Assembly (NCBI GenBank): GCA_029834535.1
Contig: JAQMWT010000664.1
Span: 265,775 to 329,774, forward strand
Origin: Chrysophaeum taylorii
Taxonomy: Eukaryota > Sar > Pelagophyceae > Pelagomonadales > Pelagomonadaceae
Reading direction: 5' to 3'
Length of the DNA: 64,000 nucleotides
Within the stretch, counting starts at the first letter, position 1. Every line of letters begins with the position of its first letter. The position numbers were made by a program, and so were the translations under genes. The notes under the pieces were generated by a model. It searched no databases and was not told the DNA's origin. It was given only the letters and a program-made list of their open reading frames with translations. Positions 40,900 to 52,011 of this stretch are shown in pieces.

Positions 40900-42330
40900 T
40901 CTCCTCCCGCTGTTTTAACGCGTAGTCCTCGACTTTTGGGAGTCCGAGGCCGTGGGAGTCCTCCGGATTCTCCATCCCCCAAAAAAAGGGGTGACGGGCG
41001 ACTACCGCCCGCGGGATCATGATGCTCGAGGTGACTCGCGCAGAAAAAGATCCTTTCGTGCGCGACTCAACGTCATCTGCGAGGCCCGAGACGCGAGTTC
41101 CGACCGTCCGACACCACGTTCTCGCTCAAGCTGGCGCTGAAGAAACGGCGTGAGCACGGTCAGGACTCGTGTACTGTTCACCAACTTGAAGTTAAGGCCT
41201 TCGACCTTCTCTGGGAGGTGCTCGCGAAGTTCCCGCCAAAGCGAAGTCATCGTCAAAGGGCCTCGTATCGTATCCAGGTCCACTTCTCGGTCAGCGGTGT
41301 CGTCGCCTCGGTCGACTCTCGATCATCGGCGTCAAGCATGGCGACAGTTCTGTTCATGGCGGCGGCACTGACGACGTCGTTTCGACGTCGCCATATGGAC
41401 CCGCGTGTCTACCGTACGCGGGAGGACAGTTTTTTCCAGATGACGAACCGGAGTTGGTCCGCTCGCGACGATGAGTTTTTTCCCTTCGATGATGATGTCG
41501 CGGCGTACGCCCGACGACGTCGCCTTTCTCTTCTAGCTTGGAACGCCACATCCCCGCCAGCGAGACGCCGCCGCGCCTCGAAAAATTGCGACGCCTGGAG
41601 GGAGGTGCATTGCGGCAACCGACACGCGAAGCCGGCGTCCAAAACGGAGACGTTGTTCGTCGCTCGCCCGGCACACACCTCCTGTCCGTACGGCGACCCA
41701 AAGTCGGTCGTTCGACGACACGGACCTCTCGGAGGACATCGAGCTCGGGCGCGCCCGCTTCGTACTGGTGGTCGACTACTTCAAGTACCTCGGTACGGTC
41801 CTCTCGCGCGACTCGACTGCCGCGACGACTCAGGCGTCTACGCGCGGATCAAGAAGGCGTTTTTCTCAGGCCTTCGGTGCCTTGCGGGACTGCGTCTTCT
41901 TCGCCTCGAAGTCCCTCTCGCCCCAAGCGCCTCGTCCCCTGCGTCTCGCTCGTCCTAGCCATCCTCCTTCGCGCTGCGGAGTCGTGGTGCCTCACTCCTC
42001 TTCCGCCGGCTGCGGTGCTTCCTCCCGCGCCCGCGTCGTGTGTCTCGTGACCCGGAAGCACACCTGCCTACACCACATCTCTCGACGGTGACCCTGCCTC
42101 GAGTCCATCGACGTCTACGTCACGCGCCGCCAGCCGGTCACGTCGCCCGCATGCTCCCGACTCCCTCGCGAGATAAGATGCTCTCGTCTTGGGTCCGCTC
42201 CAAGAGCGCCCACCGATGACGTACGTACGTCAGGACGCTCGCCAAGGCGGCGCTTCGGAAATGCGACGTCCCCTTCAATTCGTGACACGACCTCGCACAA
42301 GACCAGTGGCCGTCCGCAATCTACTCGTCC
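40900..42330 (+). pseudogene. LINE reverse transcriptase relic
   Basis: Frame-shifted but readable in order. IPPKKGVTGDYRPRDHDARG (about 40970-41030) is the K-x-G-D-x-x-Y-R region of domain 1. RLNVICEARDASSD follows, then LALKKRREHGQD, VKAFDLLWEVLAKFPPK (41190-41235), RIQVHFSVSGVVASVDSR (41271-41325) and FPFDDDVAAYA (about 41485-41515), a degenerate form of the Y-A-D-D catalytic box. Next are VHCGNRHAKPASKTETLFVA (41605-41670), VVDYFKYLGTVLSRD (41770-41812), ARIKKAF, FGALRDCVFFASKSLSP, the C-terminal GHVARMLP block and MTYVRTLAKAALRKCDVPFN. This is the standard order of a non-LTR retrotransposon. It differs from the LINE tail at 16290-17400. Confidence 0.8.
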
Positions 42331-42547
42331 TTCACACCTTGTACCCCATAGCTAGTACGATTCTTCTCCCGATCGCCCGCTACTTTTCGATGCTATTTTC
42401 TCGAAACGAAGAGTTTCGGTTAAGCTCGGTACTTTAAACGTCGCAGCCACAAATGAAACCTTTCCCTTTGGTCTTGCGCAGCCTTTTGTGAGTTAGTGCA
42501 CCCCCTTTCCACTTTCATAAGAGTGAGTCGCCTTCAACAAATGTAGC

Positions 42548-43640
42548 CTTAGGTGTTACGCATTTGCGAACAGCTTGGCCCGGAGGTAAGAATCTTCTTC
42601 TCGCTCGCCGTCGAGGGTGGCCCAATCAAATAAAGGAACGTGAACAACGTCGTCCCAGCCAAGACGCCGTAGCAGTCGGGACTTGGGCCCGTTCTCAACC
42701 CTCGTTCTCTTGAGGTAGTGGTGTGGCCCGTCGACTTCGACCGCGCGCTTGGAGTCGGGTTGAGCCATGTCGAGCGACAATCCCTCTTCGGTCGCGTGCT
42801 CGAAGACGTGCGGCGTCCAGCCAACTCGGTCCAAAGCGGTGGTCGCAACGTCGCGTTGGATCACGGTGTTGGGTCCTGACGTTGATACGCCATCTGGAGC
42901 ATTTGCTGGAGCTTTGACGGCGGCGAGCACCGGTCGGGCCACACGAGGCCAAAGTGCAACGATGCAAGGTGGAGCTGCGACAGTCCACGAGATGCGTCGA
43001 GATCTGTGACAGCGAAGTAGGCGAGCTCGGTGAAAAATTCGGGGTCTTTTTTCCAGTCAACGCAGGCGAATGCCCACGCCGTGTTGGCAAGACTTCGAGG
43101 ATTGAATTCGCCCAGCAGTGACCGGGCTGCCAGGGCCATCGAGTCAAAAAGCATAGGTGCCTCGATGCGCGCCGTCGCGAAGGCCCACGCCACTTTAGCG
43201 AGATTCTGCGCGTCAAAACTCTCGAATGCAGCGCTGGCTGGAGGGCAACGACGCGGCGATCGCGTCGCATTTTGGGAGTTCTTCGTCCTCCAAGCTTGCC
43301 GACACGGTGCGCCGCAGTCGATGAGCGCTGAATTTGTCGCCGCAAAGAGCGAAAGAATCGTCTCCTGAGTCGCACCATCTGCTTCCCCCACTTTACATGT
43401 TGCCGTCGCTTCCGCAGCCGAGAGAAAGTGTCTATTGCCCCTCACCCTCTTCTACTATGGCGGCGCCAGTCTCGGGACGTCTCGGTCGTCTTGATAATCA
43501 GCTTCGCGAAGGCCCAACCTTGCGTTCGACGGCGTGTCCTCGTTCGGGCATGAGTCGACGAGGCGGTGGCCAGTTTGGATCTCCATTTGCTCGCGATCCG
43601 TTTCGAGATACAGTTGAAGCGACCAACCCCTTACCTTGCG
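42548..43640 (-). pseudogene. RAP-repeat gene, truncated and frameshifted (third copy)
   Basis: Minus-strand relic of the RAP family. From the 5' side: VKWGKQM and ETILSLFAAT with a shift to STAAHRVGKLGG (43250-43400), then two to three 37-residue repeats (AKVAWAFATARIEAPMLFDS and LANTAWAFACVDWKKDPEFF, 43020-43210), a shift near 42860, and a readable RAP domain VGWTPHVFEHATEEGLSLDM, DSKRAVEVDGPHHYLKRTR, SRLLRRLGWDDVVHVP (42590-42850). Compared with the intact copies about fourteen repeats are missing. It is flanked by a LINE relic and a hAT-like relic. Confidence 0.85.
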
Positions 43641-43659
43641 GGACCATTTTACTCAGCGT

Positions 43660-45005
43660 TGTGCATTTACTCTAAACGTAACAAATATTACGAAATTCTT
43701 TTACTTTTCCTAATTTACTTTACCTTTACTTTACAGTCGTCGTTTTCAAAATGATGATGGTAAAGTAATTCATTTACATTACGAATTGTCCGTACGTCAC
43801 CCATGTCGGCGAGTCGAGTTGAGCGACGTCGCGGGGTCTTGTCGACGCGATGTCTGCGTTACGGACCCCCCCGCATGCTTGACGGCCAGGCCGAGTCCCG
43901 AAGAGGAGCAGTCAGTCGCCTCCGATGGCATGCCACACCAAGAATGGGATCGAGGGTGGTACTAATGACGACGGTGAGGAGGAGGACGGCAACGCCTTCA
44001 TGCGACTGCGCCGGCGTCCGACTCAGATGACGACAACGAGCCCGACTGCTGGGCCGAAGCCATTCCGAAGAGCAGGAGCAACCTGATTATAATTATTCGG
44101 AGGAGGAGGTGATGCCGGAGGACTTCAAGGTGGAGTTCGAACGCGTCTTCGTGAAGCGGGTCCACAATACGCTTGCACCATCGAGTGAGCGAGTGGCTCA
44201 AGGAATTTATTATTTTCTGACGACCTCTCTCCGACACCTCCAGGATTCCAACCTCTTGGACATATGATGTTGCTCAACGTCGTCGGCAAGCTCTTCGCGC
44301 GAATGGAAGGCAAAAAACCGGGGGTAGTACGGCTACCTTCCAGACATTGCACGAGGCTCGAAGGGCAATCAATCAACATCGGCGCGCTGCCTGGCCTGGC
44401 CTGCTGAGATTTGGTTCTGCGAGCGCATCAGTACGGCTACCTTCCAGACATTGCACGAGGCTCGAAGGGCAATCAATCAATATCGGCGCGCTGCCTGGCC
44501 TGGCCTGCTGAGAGGTGGTTCTGCGAGCGCATCATCTCCGCTGCCAACTTACTGTCATGACTGAGGGTGCTGCAACACCATCCTCGGAGCTGGACATGCT
44601 CGTGGTGACCCTGCGCATGAACAAGAAGATAATTTATTAAGTGGACTCGAGGCAAGTACGGCCACATGGATCCTCAAGAAGTTCGAGTGCAAGAAGTCCG
44701 AGATCATTCATTCCCCTCGAAGAAAAAGGAGACGAGACGAGTAACCACGAAGATTAACCATTTTAAGAGCAAGCGAGTCCGCTCATCACATCGTTGCGTT
44801 GTGCTCCGTCGTCGTCCCTGCACGAGGGTGGGGCTGGATTAGAAATACGGCAAAATTAAAAATTTTCAGCCCGAGCAGCTAAGCTTTACCTTTACCTTTA
44901 CTTTACGCGCCACCCAGCGGTAAAAAATGCTCGACTTTCACTTTACGAATTACTTTTACTCAAAAGGTGTGGTAAGTTATGCTCGTTACATTACTAAACT
45001 GATTC
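43660..45005 (+). pseudogene. hAT-like relic F2
   Basis: The coding relic at 44105-44650 reads EEEVMPEDFKVEFERVFVKR, then QGIYYFLTTSLRHLQDSNLL and the hAT-like C-terminus FQTLHEARRAINQ...TEGAATPSSELDMLVV..LRMNKK. It is homologous to F1 and to the C-terminus of the complete hAT. Edges carry TTTACCTTTACTTTAC (43717-43733 and about 44887-44906) and TTACGAATT motifs. A 104-bp tandem duplication at 44327-44534 breaks the frame. Confidence 0.5.
44327..44534. repeat. 104-bp tandem duplication
   Basis: GTACGGCTACCTTCCAGACA starts at 44327 and again at 44431; both copies end GCGAGCGCATCA. Near-identical, single copy in F1, not a multiple of three. Confidence 0.9.
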
Positions 45006-45669
45006 CAAAAAAAAAAACCTCAACACAGGGCGTCGTGACGTCCCATCCGGCTGCAGAAAACTCGATATCTTTGGCGTTCGGCGACGAGCATACTTCACAG
45101 GCCCCATCGTACCAGCACCTTGATAGTACTCGCCCGTCCACGAGCAAGAAACGCGGTGATTGACACGGCTGTTTATTGTGAGCGCACGTTTTAGCGTCGC
45201 TCCCCGAGGCCTTTTGAGAGCTTCACGCCAATTTAGGTCTGAGGGCCTGGACAGCGGCGCGCTCTATAGGGCTTTGGTTCCTATTCGTGCATTCAGTGCC
45301 GACGATACCACAGAAGTTTCAGAAGTCTTAGCGTCGACGACCCAGTTGTTGTTGTTGTTTCAACCGGCCGACGCCGCGCCTGGTCCGATTGCTGCCTTTT
45401 GAAAGAGACTCTCGAAAAACGCAACGCGGAGTTGCTGGCGTCGCCGAACTCTCGTACGATCGATCCTCGGCATCAACCGCAAACACAGCAGGCCCGAGAT
45501 GCGATCGACTTCATCAAAGGCCGAAGCGAACGACTTCATCAAAGGCCCAGCGTTTTGACACGCGGTGCGACCGCCTCCTGATCGACCCGCCACAGGAGTC
45601 CAAGACTGCGACAAAAAGGAGCGTCGATGTATCATCGTCGACTGGACACTACCACGTCTCCTCCTAGCA
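45006..45669. other. Unassigned region
   Basis: A plus-strand frame at 45389-45667 and its neighbours show no motif. The duplicated CATCAAAGGCC pieces near 45510 and 45540 are a short local repeat. Confidence 0.35.
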
Positions 45670-47190
45670 AAGTGACAACAATCCAGTCCACCGAGTAGTT
45701 AGATGCCAGCCTGTTAGGCGGGACCCAGTTGTGCGATGCCTCATCACACGGATCCTCGAGTACCAACCGCATAGCCGCATCGTAGACAGTCCTGTCCACT
45801 ATGCCTCCTGACATCCTAACGGTCCCCCTCACACCTGTGCTAGGTCTCGTGACGTCAACAAATGTTCTGGTCACACGTGCCGTACTCCAGTCCTCATCAG
45901 CCCACTTGCGTGACATACTCACACCAAAAAAAGTTCGTAGCAACCATACTGTGATTGAAGTCTCTGCAATGGTGGCCATAGTACCTAGTGTATGCCTGTG
46001 ACAACAACACTTTGCATACCTACTCGGGACCAGCACTACCCTAGTTGTGTCGGTCGTATGGGGTGGTCGTTCGCGGGAGTGTAGGTCACAACAGCATAGT
46101 GGTGACTCTCTTCAGCAGCCACCTATCATCGACGCTCACCCTAGAACAGTGGTACCTCAACAGATGTGACTCAACAGATCCAGCCCTGTTGTATGTACTC
46201 TGTTTTAAACTCCTGTTCTGCTACATCTTGGGACACGGGGTGCGTGGCACTCGCTGGTGCTGTTTATCACGTACTCAGACAAGGAAGCTTTCGAGTAGCT
46301 ATGACTGACAGTACCTCTCAGGAAGATGACCCTATGACCAGCTCAGCCACCTTACCATTAACTACAGGCATTCTGTCGTCGCGTCTGAAAGTATAGTTAT
46401 GACACCCTTTTGTCCACGTAGTGTGGTAAACTTGTCTCCGTTGACTGGATCAGATCTTATACACATGTAGCGCAACCACCATCCCTCCTAGGTCTCACGT
46501 GTATTACCTTGCCTCTAAAGTTGTGTTGCCACCACGACTCACAGAAGGGTTCAACTGTGTCACCTGAGTGGTGTGAGACACAAATCTGATTACAACTTTC
46601 TTGAGTGCAGCGTACCTAAAAAACCTCCTTGCAGCACTCCTGGACATCACCATACCATCCTCGTAAGCGTACTCCATGTTCGTGAACACCGTGAATAATG
46701 GGATTCAGCCCAGGTATGGTTTTGTATACGGGTGTGATATCGACTTTTTCAGGTCAGTTGAGGCCAACTGCTGCTTCCGAGTCCCACGACGTACCTTTGA
46801 CAGCAGCACCGATAGCCCTTGATGGTATCTATCGGTATGATGACGTTAATCCAGGTGGCACCGTAGTAGCTAGGGAGGAGTGGTGGGAGCTGTGTTGAAG
46901 ATGCCAGCGGAGAACCCACCATCTATCTACTTCGCGACTGTCTACAACAACGATGAAGACACTGGTCAGGCCAAAGTCGTTGTTGTTGAGCGTAGAGGTA
47001 CCGTTCCAGAACAATAACAATGGGGAGTGCCTCCTGGGTCACATGTTTAAGGCAGGCTACCATCTATGTGACAGCCTCTGCCACTATACTCGTCAAATAG
47101 TAGTTAGGAAGCCCGTGCCTGGTTCAAAGGTAAGGTTCTCCACGAGTTTGGCTAGGGTGTATGGGCCTTCCAACATCAAAGCCCATCAAG
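45670..47190. other. Compositionally distinct block of unknown origin
   Basis: The block has lower GC, many GTA/CTA/ACA-type triplets and few CG dinucleotides compared with its neighbours. Longest readable frames are minus 46036-45632 (GGIVDRTVYDAAMRLVLEDP then PPNRLASNYSVDWIVVTLL), minus 46689-46504 (AYEDGMVMSRSAARRFFRYA) and plus 46698-46898. The segments look protein-like but frame shifts and stops separate them, and no family was recognised. It may be a decayed foreign insertion (for example viral), but nothing in the sequence proves this. Confidence 0.4.
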
Positions 47191-47724
47191 ATAGGCGGGT
47201 CGCGTAACTGGGGCGACCCGCAACCGATGCCGAGGCGGCTCGTTCGCGTTTTCGTCCGTGTCTTGGAGCCACAGATTCGCAGAAAAGAAGCGACGCGATT
47301 GTTTTTTTTTGAGCCGATGCCCGCACCCGAGCGCGATGTTATTTATCATCGAGGAGAGCCGCCCGGGCCTACTTCTGGGCGCGGGTTCAACCCTGCTGGA
47401 TTGATCCGCGGCGGGGCTGCCGCGTGCGGTATCGGCACCTTTGACACAGCTCTGATCGATCGGCGGCGCATCCTCGACGTTGTTTTTTTTTTTCGCCAAA
47501 ACTTTTTTTCTCCGAGCAGCAATTCCGATCGATCGCAAGGACAGCTCTGCCTAGCCCTCCGCTCCGCCGCAGGTCCGAGCAACCAGCACGCTTCAGGTGT
47601 CTCCCCGGAAAAAAAATTCTGCCTTTAATTTCGTGGCAGCAGATAATACTCTCGTCTACGAGGGTCGATCAATGGGTTGCTTCTCGAACTAAAGATGGTG
47701 TTGACTGAGAGTTTTTATTAGTAC
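47191..47724. other. Unassigned region
   Basis: An open plus-strand frame (47161-47628) has no recognisable motif and runs through T homopolymers (47301-47309, 47481-47491). Confidence 0.35.
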
Positions 47725-48005
47725 CAGCGTTTTTTGAATGAATTCACCCGTACTCGCTTCGCTGAATTTGGTTCACTTCACTTCGCCGAAACTTCGTGTC
47801 TCGAGTTTCACTTCGTTCACTTTCGATGATGATGAACCCCCGCCGCCCGCCTGATATATGCCAAGTCGAGCCGCGAGAGGTGGAGGATAATTTTGATGAT
47901 GAGGAAGAATTAAAAAAACAGGAGCGACGTGTTCGCTTCAAATCACTTCACCAAAAAAATTGCGTGAAGTGGTGGTTTGCGTGCTGAAGTGAATTCTCAA
48001 AAGCC
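47725..48005 (+). mobile_element. Non-autonomous hAT deletion derivative
   Basis: About 280 bp fusing the two ends of the hAT at 30642-33299. The left part has CAGCG, GAATTCAC, TTCACTTCACTTC, then CCAAGTCGAGCCGCG and GAGGTGGAGGATAA...GATGATGAGGA as in 30765-30815. The right part has AATCACTTCACCA, GCGTGAAGTGG and GCTGAAGTGAATTCTC as in 33100-33290. Termini have diverged and a target duplication could not be confirmed. Confidence 0.75.
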
Positions 48006-48842
48006 GTAAGGTAATAATCTTACCTCTCCGAGGTACGCATACCAGAAGGCTCTTCCGACACGCCTAGTCTTCAAAGTCTAGAGAAGGATGAAACACAAAG
48101 CAAGCATGTGTGGTCAACGCTGTTGGCTCGAGTCTCGCCGCGTCTACGTGCTAGCCGTCGCTGTCACACCATTTTTTCTTTCTTTCTTTCTTTCTTTGAT
48201 GTTCCACCTGCATTCATTTCATTCATCCAAAGCCTCGTACGGGTGGGTCTCCCGAAAGTATAATACGAGCGAAAATCAAAGTTTCGACAACTCTAACGGC
48301 AAGATAGAGCTTTTCGACAGATCAAAGCACTCGTCTTCTCGAAGCACTCGAACAAGTTCCTGCTTAGTACACACTATTCGCTATCACCGATAAGTGGTAT
48401 CACAGCACACCATTTGATGACGACAACAACATAACTGGTGCATTTGCCAGCACGTTGCTCGACCAAACCCGCCTTTTCTTTTTTTCGTGCGCGCATCCCG
48501 CCGTCGATCATGATCCAGAAACTCTGAGCGAGGTTGCCCGAGGAGAGGTCGTCGGGGGCTGGACGAGAGCTAAGATTTCAACTTTTTTTTTTCTTCGGGC
48601 GTGATCGCTGCTTGTTTTCAGCCCGGAGTCTGCGCGCTTCTTCGTCGCTCGCGTTGGCTGCGTTGCCACTCGCAATAAAAGACACACACGTTTGCTCATT
48701 TCAAAAAGTAGAACGAACTTATTAATTAAAGAGCATTTTTGGTGAAAATATGGGCTGAACAACATGTTAGGCCCTTTCGAATACGACATACTAAAGCCAG
48801 AGATCTTAAAAAAAAAAACTAGGGACAATGTGAATCACGCGG
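48006..48842. other. Unassigned region
   Basis: Contains a short (TTTC)n run at 48175-48199 and A/T homopolymers. No gene supported. Confidence 0.4.
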
Positions 48843-48967
48843 TCCATTTTTTACATCGCTGATTGATACACCACCCGAGTCGTAGTATCGGGCCGCCGCC
48901 TGTTTGATATCGGCGCCTGCCTGGCTCCCATTCTTTTTCCTCGGGAGAGGTCTAAAGGTAGTTAGAT
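48843..48967 (+). mobile_element. 3' fragment related to the nested insert at 38702-39083
   Basis: Shares GCCTGGCTCCCAT, CTCGGGAGAGGTCT and a terminal AGTTAG with the 3' end of that insert. The 5' limit is uncertain. Confidence 0.5.
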
Positions 48968-49039
48968 ATCCGAGAGGATTAGGGCGCGCCGCACCGCTTT
49001 GAGACTTAATTTTTTCAGGCCGGCCAGCAGAAATTCGGA

Positions 49040-49520
49040 GTCACCACTCAATAAGGCGCTGTCTGCAGCCTTGCCCGGAGATAAAAAGTCTTAATGTCGC
49101 TCGAAGAATGGTACGACGTCTCAGCCGCCGTAGCAATCTGGACTTGAGGGCCGTTGTTAATAACCCGATCCTTCGACCGCGCGCTTGGCGGCCATGTCGA
49201 GCAAGAATCCCTCTTTTGTCGCGTGCTCGAAGATCAGCCAACACAGGTCTAAAGCGGTCGCGTTGGAGGAGCTAGGACCTTTTTTTCATTTGGAGCCTCT
49301 GCTCGTGGTCTGAAAGCGGAAAGCAAAAAAGTTCGGAAATCGACAAGTCGCTGAATTTTTGTCGCCGCAAAGCGCGAAAGAATCGTCGCACCTTCTCCAC
49401 TTTATCCATCTCGCTTCCGTCGGCAGCATTAGCAGCGTCTTGCCTCGTTCCCATATAATATCCTCGTGGACGGTCGGCCACGAGTCGGCGACGCGGTAGT
49501 TTTGATCGTCGCGTCTCACT
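49040..49520 (-). pseudogene. RAP-repeat gene relic (fourth copy)
   Basis: Strongly decayed. The minus strand shows pieces of both gene ends joined: from the 5' side HEDIIWERGKT-like and DDSFALCGDKNSATCR (corresponding to the ATPE-ILSLFAARGEKFS region) at 49330-49450, then, with all repeats deleted, ATALDL, LIFEHATKEGFLLDMA and KRAVE (49180-49260), and KSRLLRRL with RARLQT (49075-49140). It corresponds to the RAP genes with an internal deletion of the whole repeat array. Confidence 0.7.
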
Positions 49521-50976
49521 TTTGCGTGCTCGTTCGTCTCGTCGAGGTCCGTTTCAACACAACCCCGTCCTCGAGACCCGACGCTTGGTCCGGCGGCAGC
49601 CTTACGGCTTACGGGCGATGCCCTTGACTAGGCCCTATGCCGCTCAGGGACATCCTTCATACATACGCGCCAATACCTTCGAGTCGAGCAACCCCCCCTC
49701 TTGGCTCGCGAGCTTGCCACGACCGCAGCCCAAGCATCTCGGAGTTGTTGCATGCAGCTGTGATGGGCGTGACTTCGGGTGCTGATCAAGGAAGATGCAA
49801 ACCTCGCGCCGCCGGCGCCGGCTCATCAGCGTCCTGCGGACGGAGCAGCCGACGCCGCGTAGTAACCGCTGGCACGAAACGCGGCCGGCCGACGAAGTGA
49901 GTTCGCCAGCACCAGGGATATCTCTCGAGCTGTCAAATTCATTACAGTTTTTTTCCGTTTGAGACCAGGCCTTGCGTCTCCGACGTAGCGTAGCGTAGCG
50001 TAGCGCAGCGCAGCCAGCCAGCCGCTAGGTGCGAGTCGTTCTGTTGTTGTCGCTCGATCTCGGCACTTTCTTCGTTCTTTCGAACGGACGCGAGCGCCGT
50101 TATCGACGGCCGGAGGTCGCACCGGATCGCCTTGGATTTCTCGAGACTGCATCTTGCCTCCCTCCAAAGGGCTCGCTCGACGCCGGCGCTTTCGCCCGCT
50201 GTCGACGACTTTTTTTTTTTTGGCGACCGCCTCGAAGAAGAAGCACGACTGGACGATTTCGAGGAGCAAACAAATAAATCAAGCGCACGCATAGGAGATG
50301 GCTGATCGTAGCTCGTCACCGCGTGGCTGCTCTGCGTCGAGGCCGCCGCAGCCCTTGGAGCGTCTGTCTCATCAACGGACTCTACGGCACCCCAAGGAAT
50401 CATGGCAGTACCCGAAATCTACGTCAGACTAACAACCCGAACCACGCCGGCGACGGTTCAAGTCGCACCTTGATGACAACACACACCCCACTACAGGACT
50501 TCTGATGTGGCATACTCCACCCGTTCCCCGACCACACTTGCCGATGTTTTCCAGAACCTCAGGGCATACAAAGATGCAGGGAGCTGCTGCAAATCGAGGC
50601 CTCACTTAGTCGTCTCGTAGGGTGAACCAACCATAATTTGATTTGGTTTCTGACACTGAGCGCGAAACCTTTTCACAAATCGAAAAGGCGATGTGCTCTA
50701 GGACGATGGCTTCGGCCCCGGCGGCCGTTCTTCAGATCTTGCCTGATACGGATACCGAAGCTTCCCGTGGCAGTGGGCTCTCGCAGAATCGGTCAACGAA
50801 ACCGGTACGCCGGTCCAACCACCTCCGTCGGAAGGAGAGTGTTGCTGCTGCGTCGCTGTCTACTACCCCGGAGGAGGATGGATCCGCCGGGCAAGGCGAT
50901 TGACCTGGAACGAGTGCGAGGGCAAGCTGCCCCTTCAATTCTTCGTCTGCAGTAAGTAAGCGCTGCCGCAACGACT
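49521..50976. other. Unassigned region
   Basis: No recognised coding motif. Contains a short (GTAGC)n run at 49984-50005 and an 11-bp T run at 50211-50221. Open frames on both strands lack any family signature. Confidence 0.35.
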
Positions 50977-52011
50977 TTGCCCCGATGTACCACGCCGGCC
51001 TCAAGTGCTCCGAGAGATCATGAGAAAGGTCGCATCTCGGCGCGCGCGGCGTTGACGACGACGACGTGCTTGAAGACGGACATCCGGCCCGGCGATCGAG
51101 TCGAGGCGATAGGCAACCTTTCGGCGGGCGTCAGAGTCTACGCTGAGGCGGTGACCGTCCAGAGGCTCCACTATGACGACGCGGCAACGAGCTCGGTCAC
51201 ACTCTCGCGCGGTCAAAAGGGCGTCGTCTCCAACGGCACCATCAAAAGGTGGGCTTGAGCGACGTGCGTCGGACAAGGAGAACGCCATCGCCAGTCGCGC
51301 TCGATCGGCCGCTTCGCACCGGCGACCGCCTGCGCTTCAGTCAGCACAATCGCAGCCGCTTTCGCCTAAGTTGCAGAGGCAGTTCGTGGCGGAACAAGGT
51401 CATGCAGGCAGCTCGAGGCAGCAAGGGCGTCCCAGCAACACCGTGCCGCCGCGGCCGAGCGTGCCGTTATGGTGGCAACCGAAGAGGCCTCGTGGAGGCT
51501 GCGGCAGCTGTCGCTGCTGCCCGAGCTGATGCGGAGACCCGGGAGGCGGCCCGTCGAGAGCAACAACTCAAGGTCCAGCGTCAGCGGAGCGAGGAGGCTG
51601 CGGCGTTGAAGCGGAACCGCGCTCTGCAGGCGGTGGCTGAAGAGAAGCAGGCGGCGGCCGACGCCTTCCACGCCGCCGAAGTGGCCGACGCCCGCGCCGA
51701 AGTGAAGCGCGGCAGCTGCTACGGAGCGGACCAAGGCGCAGCTGGCTAAAAAGTGCGACCCGGCGAAGATGCGCCAGCTCCAGCGCAGCTACGCCGACGT
51801 CAACAGGGATGCGAAGCAGCTGGCCCTTGAGCTCGACAAGGCCGAGGCCGAGCTTAGAGCGCGGGACGAGGAGATCGATCGTCTACGGGCGCGCGTCGCC
51901 GAGCTCTGGAGAAGCGAGACGCCACTATTCGAGGAGTTCCATGCCGGCCGGCAGGACGATGCTCGGGTCCAACGCTCAACTACTCGACCACGCACGCGTT
52001 CTGTCACCTGA
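50977..52011 (+). pseudogene. Degenerate coiled-coil protein with SH3-like segments
   Basis: Three plus-strand frames follow one another with shifts near 51255 and 51755. The first (50977-51258) has RPGDRVEAIGNLSAGVRVYA and LSRGQKGVVSNG, resembling a small beta-barrel of the SH3/KOW type. The second (51249-51749) contains RTGDRLRF and then an Ala/Glu/Arg-rich heptad region (residues about 85-155). The third (51769-52011) continues as coiled coil with AKQLALELDKAEAELRARDE and EIDRLRARVAEL. Together they look like one decayed or mis-framed gene; whether it is a host gene or transposon cargo is unknown. Confidence 0.4.
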
